In this document: positions 58,142 through 64,000 of the stretch, piece by piece
Position numbering within the stretch: the first letter of the stretch is position 1
Layout of the letters: each line of letters starts with the position of its first letter
Assembly: GCA_023388255.1 (NCBI GenBank)
Contig: JAEWGO010000007.1
Span: forward strand, 310,001-374,000
Direction: 5' to 3'
Length of the DNA stretch: 64,000 bases
Source: Pseudomonadota bacterium
Lineage (GTDB): Bacteria > Pseudomonadota > Gammaproteobacteria > Xanthomonadales > Rhodanobacteraceae
Program-made: the position numbers and the translations under genes
Notes under the pieces: model-generated
Seen by the model: only the letters and a program-made list of their open reading frames with translations
What the model was told of the DNA's origin: nothing
Databases searched by the model: none

Positions 58142-60310
58142 ATGATCCGCTCACGTGTATTGGCAACCGCGATGAATCTGGCCCTTTTCGGTACTGTTGG
58201 CATGGTGATCGGCGCATCGGCTGCGTCGGCGAAGGACACGGCGGTGCTGTCTGCAAGCAATCCCTTTGCGACAGCCAGTGCGCTGCCGTTCCATGCGCCG
58301 CCATTCAACAAGATCAAGGACGCCGACTATCAGCCGGCGATCGAAGCGGGCATGCGCGAGCAGCTTGCCGAGATGAAGAAGATCGCCGCGCAGAAGGATG
58401 CGCCGACCTTCGCCAACACGATCGAGGCGATGGAGCGTTCCGGGCAATTGCTCGCCCGCGTCGGCGCGGTCTTCGGTGCGGTCACCGGTGCCGATACGAA
58501 CGACACCTTGCAGAAGGTCGAGGTCGCCGTCGCGCCGAAGTTCGCCGAGCACCAGGATGCGATCTACCTCGATGCCAAGCTGTTCCAGCGCGTGAAGACG
58601 CTGTTTGACTCGCGCGACAAGCTTGGCCTCGAAGGCGAGCAGGGCGAGCTGCTCGACCGCTACTACCGCAACTTCGTGCGCGCCGGAGCCCAGCTCGGCG
58701 ATGCCGACAAGGCAAAGCTGCGCGCGCTGAACAAGGAAGAATCCACGCTGACCACCGCCTTCGGCAACAAGCTGCTGGCGGCAAGCAACGCCGGTGCGGT
58801 GATCGTGTCGGACAAGGCCGAACTCGCGGGTTATTCCGCTGCGGACGTTGCGGCTGCGGCCGATGCGGCCAAGTCGCGCAAGCTGGACGGAAAATACGCG
58901 ATCACCTTGCAGAACACCACGCAACAGCCGGCGCAGTCATCGCTGGAGAATCGTGCGCTGCGCGAGAAGCTGTTCAAGGCTTCGACCGAACGCGCCGAGC
59001 ACGGCGACGCCAACGACACGCGTGCGACCGTGCAGCGCCTCGCGGTGCTGCGCGCCGAGCGCGCCAAGCTGCTCGGCTATCCGAACTACGCCGCGTATAC
59101 GCTTGCCGACCAGATGGCGAAGACGCCGCAGGCGGCCGAGAAGCTGATGACCGACATGGTGCCGGCGGCGACCGCCAAGGCGCATGGCGAAGCGGCCAAG
59201 ATGCAGGCGCTGATCGACAAGAACAATGGCGGTTTCAAGCTCGCGCCGTGGGACTGGCAGTTCTACGCCGAGCAGGTGCGCAAGGCCGACTATGACCTCG
59301 ACGAGGCGCAGATCAAGCCGTATTTCGAGATTGATCGCGTGCTGCACGATGGCGTTTTCTATGCCGCCAACCAGATGTACGGAATCACGTTCAAGGAGCG
59401 CAAGGACATCCCCGTGTGGGAGCCGGACGTGCGCGTGTTTGAAGTGTTCGACAAGGATGGCACCTCGCTCGCGCTGTTCTACGCCGACTACTGGAAACGC
59501 GACAGCAAGCGCGGCGGTGCGTGGATGGACAACCTTGTCGGCCAGTCCGGCCTGCTCGGCACCAAGCCCGTCGTCTACAACGTCTGCAACTTCACCAAGC
59601 CGTCCGCTGGTCAGCCGGCGCTGATCAGCTTCGACGACGTGACGACGATGTTCCACGAGTTCGGCCACGCGCTGCATGGCATGTTCTCGAACGTGAAGTA
59701 TCCGACCCTGTCCGGCGCCAACGTGCCGCGCGATTTCGTCGAGTTTCCTTCGCAGTTCAACGAGCACTGGGCGAGCGATCCGAAGGTGTTCGCGAACTAC
59801 GCCAAGCACTACCAGACCGGCGCGCCGATGCCGACCGAACTGGTCGACAAGATCAAGAAGACGCGCACGTTCGACCAGGGCTTCGCGACGACCGAGTACC
59901 TTGCTGCCGCGTTGCTCGACATGGCTTGGCATACGTTGCCGGCCAATGATGCGAAGAAGGATGTCGACGCGTTCGAGAAGGAATCGCTGAAGCGCTTCAA
60001 GGTCGATCTGTATGAAGTGCCGCCGCGCTACCGCACCTCGTATTTCTCGCACATCTGGGGTGGCGGCTACGCGGCCGGTTACTACGCGTACCTGTGGAGC
60101 GAAGTGCTCGATCACGACGCGTTCTACTGGTTCCGCGAGCACGGCGGCATGACCGCCGCGAACGGTCAGCGCTTCCGCGACATGGTGCTCTCGCGCGGCA
60201 GCACCGAGGACATGGCGAAGATGTACCGTGACTTCCGTGGCCGCGATCCGAGCGTCGAGCCGTTGCTCGAACAGCGTGGCTTGAAGGAAGAGGCACCGGC
60301 TGCCAAGTAG
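58142..60310 (+). CDS. dcp: Periplasmic dipeptidyl carboxypeptidase (M3)
   Basis: Dcp removes C-terminal dipeptides from oligopeptides. It has 722 residues with a signal peptide (about 1-30), unlike the cytoplasmic oligopeptidase A. The zinc motif is H-E-F-G-H (505-509), with the third ligand in the downstream E-F-P-S-Q segment. The Dcp-type substrate loop G-G-G-Y-A-A-G-Y-Y-A-Y-L-W is present near the C-terminus. ATG 58142 is preceded by GAGGA ten bases upstream; an upstream TTG at 58121 is less likely. A strong terminator follows. Confidence 0.94.
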   Translation: MIRSRVLATAMNLALFGTVGMVIGASAASAKDTAVLSASNPFATASALPFHAPPFNKIKDADYQPAIEAGMREQLAEMKKIAAQKDAPTFANTIEAMERSGQLLARVGAVFGAVTGADTNDTLQKVEVAVAPKFAEHQDAIYLDAKLFQRVKTLFDSRDKLGLEGEQGELLDRYYRNFVRAGAQLGDADKAKLRALNKEESTLTTAFGNKLLAASNAGAVIVSDKAELAGYSAADVAAAADAAKSRKLDGKYAITLQNTTQQPAQSSLENRALREKLFKASTERAEHGDANDTRATVQRLAVLRAERAKLLGYPNYAAYTLADQMAKTPQAAEKLMTDMVPAATAKAHGEAAKMQALIDKNNGGFKLAPWDWQFYAEQVRKADYDLDEAQIKPYFEIDRVLHDGVFYAANQMYGITFKERKDIPVWEPDVRVFEVFDKDGTSLALFYADYWKRDSKRGGAWMDNLVGQSGLLGTKPVVYNVCNFTKPSAGQPALISFDDVTTMFHEFGHALHGMFSNVKYPTLSGANVPRDFVEFPSQFNEHWASDPKVFANYAKHYQTGAPMPTELVDKIKKTRTFDQGFATTEYLAAALLDMAWHTLPANDAKKDVDAFEKESLKRFKVDLYEVPPRYRTSYFSHIWGGGYAAGYYAYLWSEVLDHDAFYWFREHGGMTAANGQRFRDMVLSRGSTEDMAKMYRDFRGRDPSVEPLLEQRGLKEEAPAAK

Positions 60311-60335
60311 ACGTTTGTTACGTCGAAATGCCGGC

Positions 60336-60362
60336 AAGGGGGGACTTCGGTCCCTCCTTTTT
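60336..60362 (+). terminator. Strong rho-independent terminator after dcp
   Basis: AAGGGGGGAC, a TTCG tetraloop and GTCCCTCCTTTTT. This GC-rich stem, stable loop and T run together make it the clearest terminator in the window. Confidence 0.92.
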
Positions 60363-60412
60363 CATGTGTCGCCCGCATGCATTGCCGGCAGGAGCGCACT
60401 CAGTGCGCGCTC

Positions 60413-60418
60413 TATACT
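60413..60418 (+). promoter_or_regulatory. Putative -10 element of iaaA
   Basis: TATACT lies 29 bases before the start codon, and the GAGGAGA Shine-Dalgarno sequence follows at 60434-60440. Between the dcp terminator and this box is the only space for a promoter. Confidence 0.5.
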
Positions 60419-60447
60419 CACGGCTTGCCTGTCGAGGAGATCGTCCG

Positions 60448-61431
60448 ATGCGCTTGTTCGCCGCCGCTGCATTCGTATTGTCGGTGTGTGCACTACCCGT
60501 ACAGGCGGTTGTGCCTGTATTGGCAATCCACGGCGGCGCCGGCGTGATCAAATCCAGCCTCACGCCGGAAAAGGAAAAACTCGTCCGCGCCGATCTCGAA
60601 GCGGCGCTCAACGCCGGCAACGCGGTGTTGAAACGTGGTGGAACCAGCCTCGATGCCGTGACGAAGGCGATCCTCGTGCTCGAAGACTCGCCGCGCTTCA
60701 ATGCCGGCAAGGGCGCCGTGTTCACGCATGACGGCAGGAACGAACTCGACGCCGCGATCATGGATGGCGCGACCCTGCGCGCCGGCGCGATCGCCGGCGT
60801 GCATCGCGTCAGGAATCCGGTGCTGCTTGCGCGCGCGGTGATGGAGAAATCGCCGCATGTGTTCCTCGCCGGCGATGGCGCCGAGGCGTTCGCGAAGACG
60901 GTCGGCATCGAACTGATCGATCCGAAATATTTCCGCACCGAGGAACGCTGGCAGCAACTGCAGGAAGCGCTGAACGCCGAACGGAAGAAACAGGCTTCGG
61001 TGCAGGGCCGCATGATCCATTACGGCACCGTCGGCGCGGTCGCGCTCGACAGCGCCGGCCACCTCGCCGCGGCGACCTCGACCGGCGGCATGACCAACAA
61101 GCGTTGGGGCCGTATCGGCGATTCGCCCGTCATCGGCGCCGGCACCTACGCGAACGCGCACTGCGCGGTTTCCGCGACCGGCTGGGGCGAGTACTACATC
61201 CGCGCCGTCGCCGCGCACGACATCTGCGCGCGCGTCGAATACGCGAAGAAGCCGATCGCCGAAGCGGCCAAGGACGTCGTCATGGACGTGATCCCGAAAC
61301 TCGGCGGCGACGGCGGCGTGATTGCGCTCGATGCCGACGGCAACATCGCGATGCCGTTCAACACCGACGGCATGTATCGCGGCTGGATCGATCGCGATGG
61401 CAAGGTGCATGTGGCGTTGCTCAGGGACTGA
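60448..61431 (+). CDS. iaaA: Isoaspartyl peptidase / plant-type L-asparaginase
   Basis: This 327-residue Ntn-hydrolase precursor has a signal peptide (about 1-20), so the mature enzyme is periplasmic. It self-cleaves at G-T in H-Y-G-T-V-G-A-V-A-L-D, freeing the nucleophile Thr194. Other conserved parts are I-H-G-G-A-G, F-N-A-G-K-G-A-V-F, S-T-G-G-M-T-N-K and G-D-S-P-V-I-G-A-G-T-Y-A. It hydrolyses isoaspartyl dipeptides and asparagine. Its position after dcp suggests a peptide-salvage pair, but the two genes have separate signals. Confidence 0.94.
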   Translation: MRLFAAAAFVLSVCALPVQAVVPVLAIHGGAGVIKSSLTPEKEKLVRADLEAALNAGNAVLKRGGTSLDAVTKAILVLEDSPRFNAGKGAVFTHDGRNELDAAIMDGATLRAGAIAGVHRVRNPVLLARAVMEKSPHVFLAGDGAEAFAKTVGIELIDPKYFRTEERWQQLQEALNAERKKQASVQGRMIHYGTVGAVALDSAGHLAAATSTGGMTNKRWGRIGDSPVIGAGTYANAHCAVSATGWGEYYIRAVAAHDICARVEYAKKPIAEAAKDVVMDVIPKLGGDGGVIALDADGNIAMPFNTDGMYRGWIDRDGKVHVALLRD

Positions 61432-61433
61432 GA

Positions 61434-61633
61434 AGCATCGCGGCTTCCGCCGCTCCCACAGGAGTGTGCGCTGTTGTGGGAGGGACTTCGGTCCCGACGC
61501 TGCTTGCAAAGCCCTGCCCTTCAAGGGGAGAGTTGGGGGGGTGTTGACCGCGCAAAAGCATCGGGACTGAAGTCCCTCCCACAAGCCTCTGACCGCTGGC
61601 TGCTGTTGTGGGAGCGGCGGTAGCCGCGATGCT
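61434..61633. repeat. Nested REP inverted repeats (REPIN cluster) upstream of RAYT remnant
   Basis: The outer pair is AGCATCGCGGCTTCCGCCGC plus TCCCACA (61434-61460) and its inverse at 61606-61633 (TGTGGGAGCGGCGGTAGCCG then CGATGCT). The inner pair is TTGTGGGAGGGACTTCGGTC (61474 onward) and its inverse ending at 61584. The GTGGGAG core is common to all four units. Confidence 0.9.
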
Positions 61634-61661
61634 CTTGCTCCGACTTCCTACACGCGGCCTC

Positions 61662-62183
61662 GTTGCCTGGCGCTATCGAGCCGCCTTCCGTGTCGCGAAG
61701 CCGTGCGCATGGACATTACCTGCTTTCCTTCCCGAGGCAGCGTCGCCTTGCGCCGGGGGCGACGTTCCGAAGCGGGGCGCACCTAACTCGTTACGTTCAC
61801 GACACGCGAACGCATACGGCTGTTCGCCGATACCGGCCTCGCGATGGTCGCCGCGCGCTCGCTCACCGAAGCTCGCCTGTGGCGCGCATCGACGCTGCGC
61901 TGCTGGGTACTCATGCCCGACCATTGGCACGGGCTCGTCGAACTCGCCGGCTGCGAATCGCTGTCAAACGCTGATTGCCCGGGTGAAGGCGGTGTCCGCG
62001 TGTGCGATCGGATTCGCCACAGGTCGACGCATCCGTGTCTGGTCGGCCGGATTCCACGACCATGCGGTCCGCCGCGACAAGGACCTCGCGGCGATCGCGC
62101 GCTATGTCGTCTGCAATCCGATACGAGCCGGCCTGTGTGCGCGCGTCGGCGACTATCCGTTCTGGGATGCGGCGTGGCTCTGA
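61662..62183 (+). pseudogene. REP-associated tyrosine transposase (RAYT), frameshifted
   Basis: The Y1/REP transposase sequence is spread over three frames. The N-terminal part (about 61700-61780) reads L-S-F-P-R-Q-R-R-L-A-P-G. The middle (about 61787-61965, shifted) reads L-V-T-F-T-T-R-E-R-I-R-L-F-A-D and then the HUH-like W-V-L-M-P-D-H-W-H-G-L-V-E-L. The C-terminal part (about 61970-62183, shifted again) has F-H-D-H-A-V-R-R, the tyrosine segment A-R-Y-V-V-C-N-P-I-R-A-G-L and G-D-Y-P-F-W-D-A-A-W-L. A TAA at 61784 also blocks the middle frame. It should be inactive but could be acted on by a copy elsewhere. Confidence 0.9.
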
Positions 62184-62195
62184 GAGCGGGTCGAA

Positions 62196-62292
62196 GAGCA
62201 TCGCGGTTGCCGCCACTCCCACAAAGAACAGGAGATCCGCCTGTCGGTGCACCAAGGCACTCTCGTGTGAGTGGCGGCAGCCGCGATGCTCT
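62196..62292. repeat. REP inverted pair downstream of RAYT remnant
   Basis: GAGCATCGCGGTTGCCGCCA plus CTCCCACA (about 62197-62224) and its inverse GTGAGTGGCGGCAGCCGCGA plus TGCTC (62266-62292). It belongs to the same family as the outer repeats at 61434-61633. Confidence 0.88.
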
Positions 62293-62333
62293 CGGTGGTC
62301 GGTCGAGCCACCACGATGCCGTATCCTTTCCCC

Positions 62334-63101
62334 ATGAGAACCATCGCCGCCACCCGTTACGTCACTCCGCTGCGCGAAGGCGGCTCGCTGCCGGCGATCG
62401 TCGAGGCCGAGGACGACGGCCTGTACGTGCTCAAGTTCCGCGGCGCGGGGCAGGGCGCGAAGGCGCTGATCGCCGAACTCGTCGCCGGCGAGCTGGCGCG
62501 AGCGCTCGGATTGCCGGTACCGGAGATCGTGTTCGTCGAATTGGATGCCGAGCTCGCGCGCACCGAGCCGGACCCGGAGATCCAGCATCTGATCCGCGCC
62601 AGCGATGGCCTCAATCTCGCGCTCGACTACCTGCCGGGCTCGGTCACGTTCGATCCGGTGGTCGAGCAGCCGGATGCGGAACTGGCTTCCGCGATCGTCT
62701 GGTTCGACGCGTTCGTCAGCAACGTCGACCGCACCGCGCGCAACACCAATCTTCTGGTCTGGCATCGCAAGCTGTGGCTGATCGACCACGGTGCGGCGCT
62801 GTATTTCCACCACGATTGGGACGGCTACCTGGAACGCGCTGCCAATCCGTTCGCGCGCATCAAGGACCATGTGCTGCTGCCGTTCGCGTCCGCGCTGCGC
62901 GAGGCCGATGCGCGCCTGAGCGCGCGGGTCACGCGCGAGACGATCGAGCGCATCGTTGCGCTGATCCCGTCCTCATGGCTCGGCGGCGACGCGCCGTTCG
63001 CGAGCGCCGACGAACACCGCGAGGCCTATGCGCGCTACCTGAGCCGACGCATCGAGGCGCCGCATGCGTTCGTGGAGGAGGCGATCCGTGCACGTGTATG
63101 A
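62334..63101 (+). CDS. HipA-like kinase family protein
   Basis: This 255-residue cytoplasmic protein resembles the HipA_2 group, a short kinase-like fold. Features seen are L-K-F-R-G-A-G-Q-G, L-V-A-G-E-L-A-R-A-L-G-L-P-V-P-E, the catalytic-like F-D-A-F-V-S-N-V-D-R-T-A-R-N-T-N-L-L and the metal-site-like L-W-L-I-D-H-G-A-A-L. It lacks the N-terminal subdomain of true HipA toxins. Its 3' end overlaps the next gene by 14 bases. The HipA-like/DUF3037 pair recurs in many bacteria; its role is unknown to me. Confidence 0.85.
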   Translation: MRTIAATRYVTPLREGGSLPAIVEAEDDGLYVLKFRGAGQGAKALIAELVAGELARALGLPVPEIVFVELDAELARTEPDPEIQHLIRASDGLNLALDYLPGSVTFDPVVEQPDAELASAIVWFDAFVSNVDRTARNTNLLVWHRKLWLIDHGAALYFHHDWDGYLERAANPFARIKDHVLLPFASALREADARLSARVTRETIERIVALIPSSWLGGDAPFASADEHREAYARYLSRRIEAPHAFVEEAIRARV

Positions 63102-63504
63102 CTACGCGCTGATCCGCGTCGTGCCGCGCGTCGAGCGCGGCGAGTTCGTCAATGTCGGCGTGGTGCTGTCGTGCAAGACCAGCGACCACCTCGAAGCGCG
63201 CATCGAAGTCGACGAGGCACGCTTGCGTGCGCTCGATCCGGCGCTTGATCTGGACATGGTGCGCAGCCATCTCGCCGCGTTCGCCGCGATCTGCGCCGGC
63301 GGTGAAGCGGCGGGACCGATCGGGCGATTGCCGGCACGCGAGCGTTTCCGCTGGCTGACCGCGCCACGCAGCACGATCATCCAGACTTCGCCAGTGCACG
63401 GCGGCCGTTGCGCGGATTCGGTGGCAATGCTCGATCGCCTGCTCGATGCGATGGTGCGGCCGCCGCGCGGTACGGCGCCGACTGGGCAGGGAACCTTTGA
63501 TTGA
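63088..63504 (+). CDS. DUF3037 protein
   Basis: This 138-residue protein starts at GTG 63088, supported by GGAGGAGG seven bases upstream, inside the HipA-like gene. The family pattern is Y-D-Y-A-L-I-R-V-V-P-R-V-E-R-G-E-F-V-N-V-G-V-V-L-S-C and a C-terminal S-P-V-H-G-G-R-C-A-D-S. The overlap means co-translation with the kinase-like gene, which argues for joint action. Function is unknown. Confidence 0.88.
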   Translation: MHVYDYALIRVVPRVERGEFVNVGVVLSCKTSDHLEARIEVDEARLRALDPALDLDMVRSHLAAFAAICAGGEAAGPIGRLPARERFRWLTAPRSTIIQTSPVHGGRCADSVAMLDRLLDAMVRPPRGTAPTGQGTFD

Positions 63505-63510
63505 CCCCAA

Positions 63511-63546
63511 GCTCATCCTTCCGGCGAAGGCCGGAATCCGTCTTTT
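63511..63546. repeat. REP unit with hairpin after DUF3037 gene
   Basis: TTCCGGC-gaag-GCCGGAA within CTCATCC...ATCCGTCTTTT. It resembles the units at 46611-46690 and, with its T run, may terminate the HipA-like/DUF3037 operon. Confidence 0.75.
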
Positions 63547-63653
63547 CAATCACTTGCGATGGGGCTGCATCCCGGCTTGACCAGTCGTTCGTCTGCTGAA
63601 AGCCGCCGGGATGGCGACACTTTCAGAGATTCCTTGGACCCAATGCGCGCGTT

Positions 63654-64000
63654 TCAACGTGGCGGGGTGCTGCCTGATTCACGCACCGGCCGTTTCGACA
63701 GCTTGCGTTGCAAGGTGCGGCGATGCAGGCCGAGGCGGCGTGCGGCTTCCGAGATGTTGCCGTCGCATTCGGCGAGCATGCGCTGGATGTGTTCCCATTC
63801 CAGCCGCTTCAGCGGCGGCGCGTGCGTGGGCAGCTGCGTCGCCTCGGCATGCTCGCTGCCGTCGCCGAGCAGTGCCTGCACGACCTGGTCCGCATCGACC
63901 GGTTTGGCGAGATAGTCGTGTGCGCCGCGCTTGATCGCTTCGACCGCGGTCGCGATCGATGCGTAGCCGGTCAGCAGCAGGATGCGCAAGCTCGGCTGCG
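63654..64000 (-). CDS. RegA/PrrA/ActR-type response regulator, C-terminal part (5' end outside window)
   Basis: The frame is open to the right edge. The visible part has the end of a receiver domain (L-L-L-T-G-Y-A-S-I-A-T-A-V-E-A, with the Lys of Y-L-A-K-P-V) and a Fis-type helix-turn-helix (L-E-W-E-H-I-Q-R-M-L, D-G-N-I-S-E-A-A-R-R-L-G-L-H-R-R-T-L-Q-R-K-L). This is the architecture of the redox-responsive PrrA/RegA/ActR family. The phosphoacceptor Asp lies beyond the window. The cognate kinase is probably upstream, outside the window. Confidence 0.9.
   Translation of the reverse strand, partial: QPSLRILLLTGYASIATAVEAIKRGAHDYLAKPVDADQVVQALLGDGSEHAEATQLPTHAPPLKRLEWEHIQRMLAECDGNISEAARRLGLHRRTLQRKLSKRPVRESGSTPPR

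Overview
This is a high-GC, gene-dense gammaproteobacterial chromosome segment. Several things point to the Xanthomonadales (Lysobacterales), and within them a Rhodanobacteraceae/Dokdonella-like organism, although this placement is inferred from gene content only. They are an Xps-type type II secretion block in the order G-H-I-J-K-L-M-N, the divergent yggS-proC-yggT | pilT arrangement, the ybbA-ybbP | tesA pair, RAYT/REP elements, heptanucleotide intergenic repeats, and many secreted proteins ending in a short D-x-I-F-x-D-G-F-E-like tail. No tRNA, rRNA, CRISPR array, prophage or intact insertion sequence was seen.

Left part (1-24 kb). A truncated receiver domain opens the window, followed by a glycerate-kinase-like gene divergent from pdxH, a BtuF-like binding protein, the yggS-proC-yggT operon and divergent pilT. 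From 6.4 to 16.3 kb is an accessory region. It carries four secreted proteins (FG-GAP, ZU5-like, LVIVD and delta-60 repeats), a TrmB/LuxR-like regulator, two decayed copies of ygiC and a pair of roughly 130-bp imperfect direct repeats. A marR-hdhA-serine hydrolase operon with a palindromic operator follows, then a BetT choline transporter and the ygiB-ygiC pair with a YqjI-like PadR regulator.

Middle (25-48 kb). A 1,701-residue secreted subtilase is followed upstream by a CadC-like winged-helix/TPR regulator. Next come a membrane protein, a cytochrome c-PQQ propeller fusion, rsmE and bioA. The gspG-N operon, which lacks C, D, E and F here, runs into a hisN-like phosphatase and nudE-cysQ-mazG.

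Right part (47.7-64 kb). This holds a beta-helix protein, a DUF3761-type repeat protein and a 949-residue secreted protein. Then come a lipoprotein, a DUF486 protein, ybbP-ybbA | tesA, a periplasmic Dcp and an isoaspartyl peptidase. A frameshifted RAYT transposase sits inside nested REP inverted repeats, followed by a HipA-like kinase/DUF3037 pair and, at the edge, a RegA/PrrA-type response regulator.

The strongest lead for something undescribed is the shared tail motif, consensus D-x-[IV]-F-x-[DNS]-G-F-[DEG]. Six otherwise unrelated secreted proteins carry it at or near the C-terminus, and a variant follows the signal peptide of a seventh, all in one window that also encodes type II pseudopilus and assembly-platform genes. 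A link between the two is a hypothesis. Other noteworthy structures are a (TTCCCGA)4 repeat inside the gspH prepilin leader, two divergent gene pairs whose start codons share one CATG, and the RAYT/REPIN locus.
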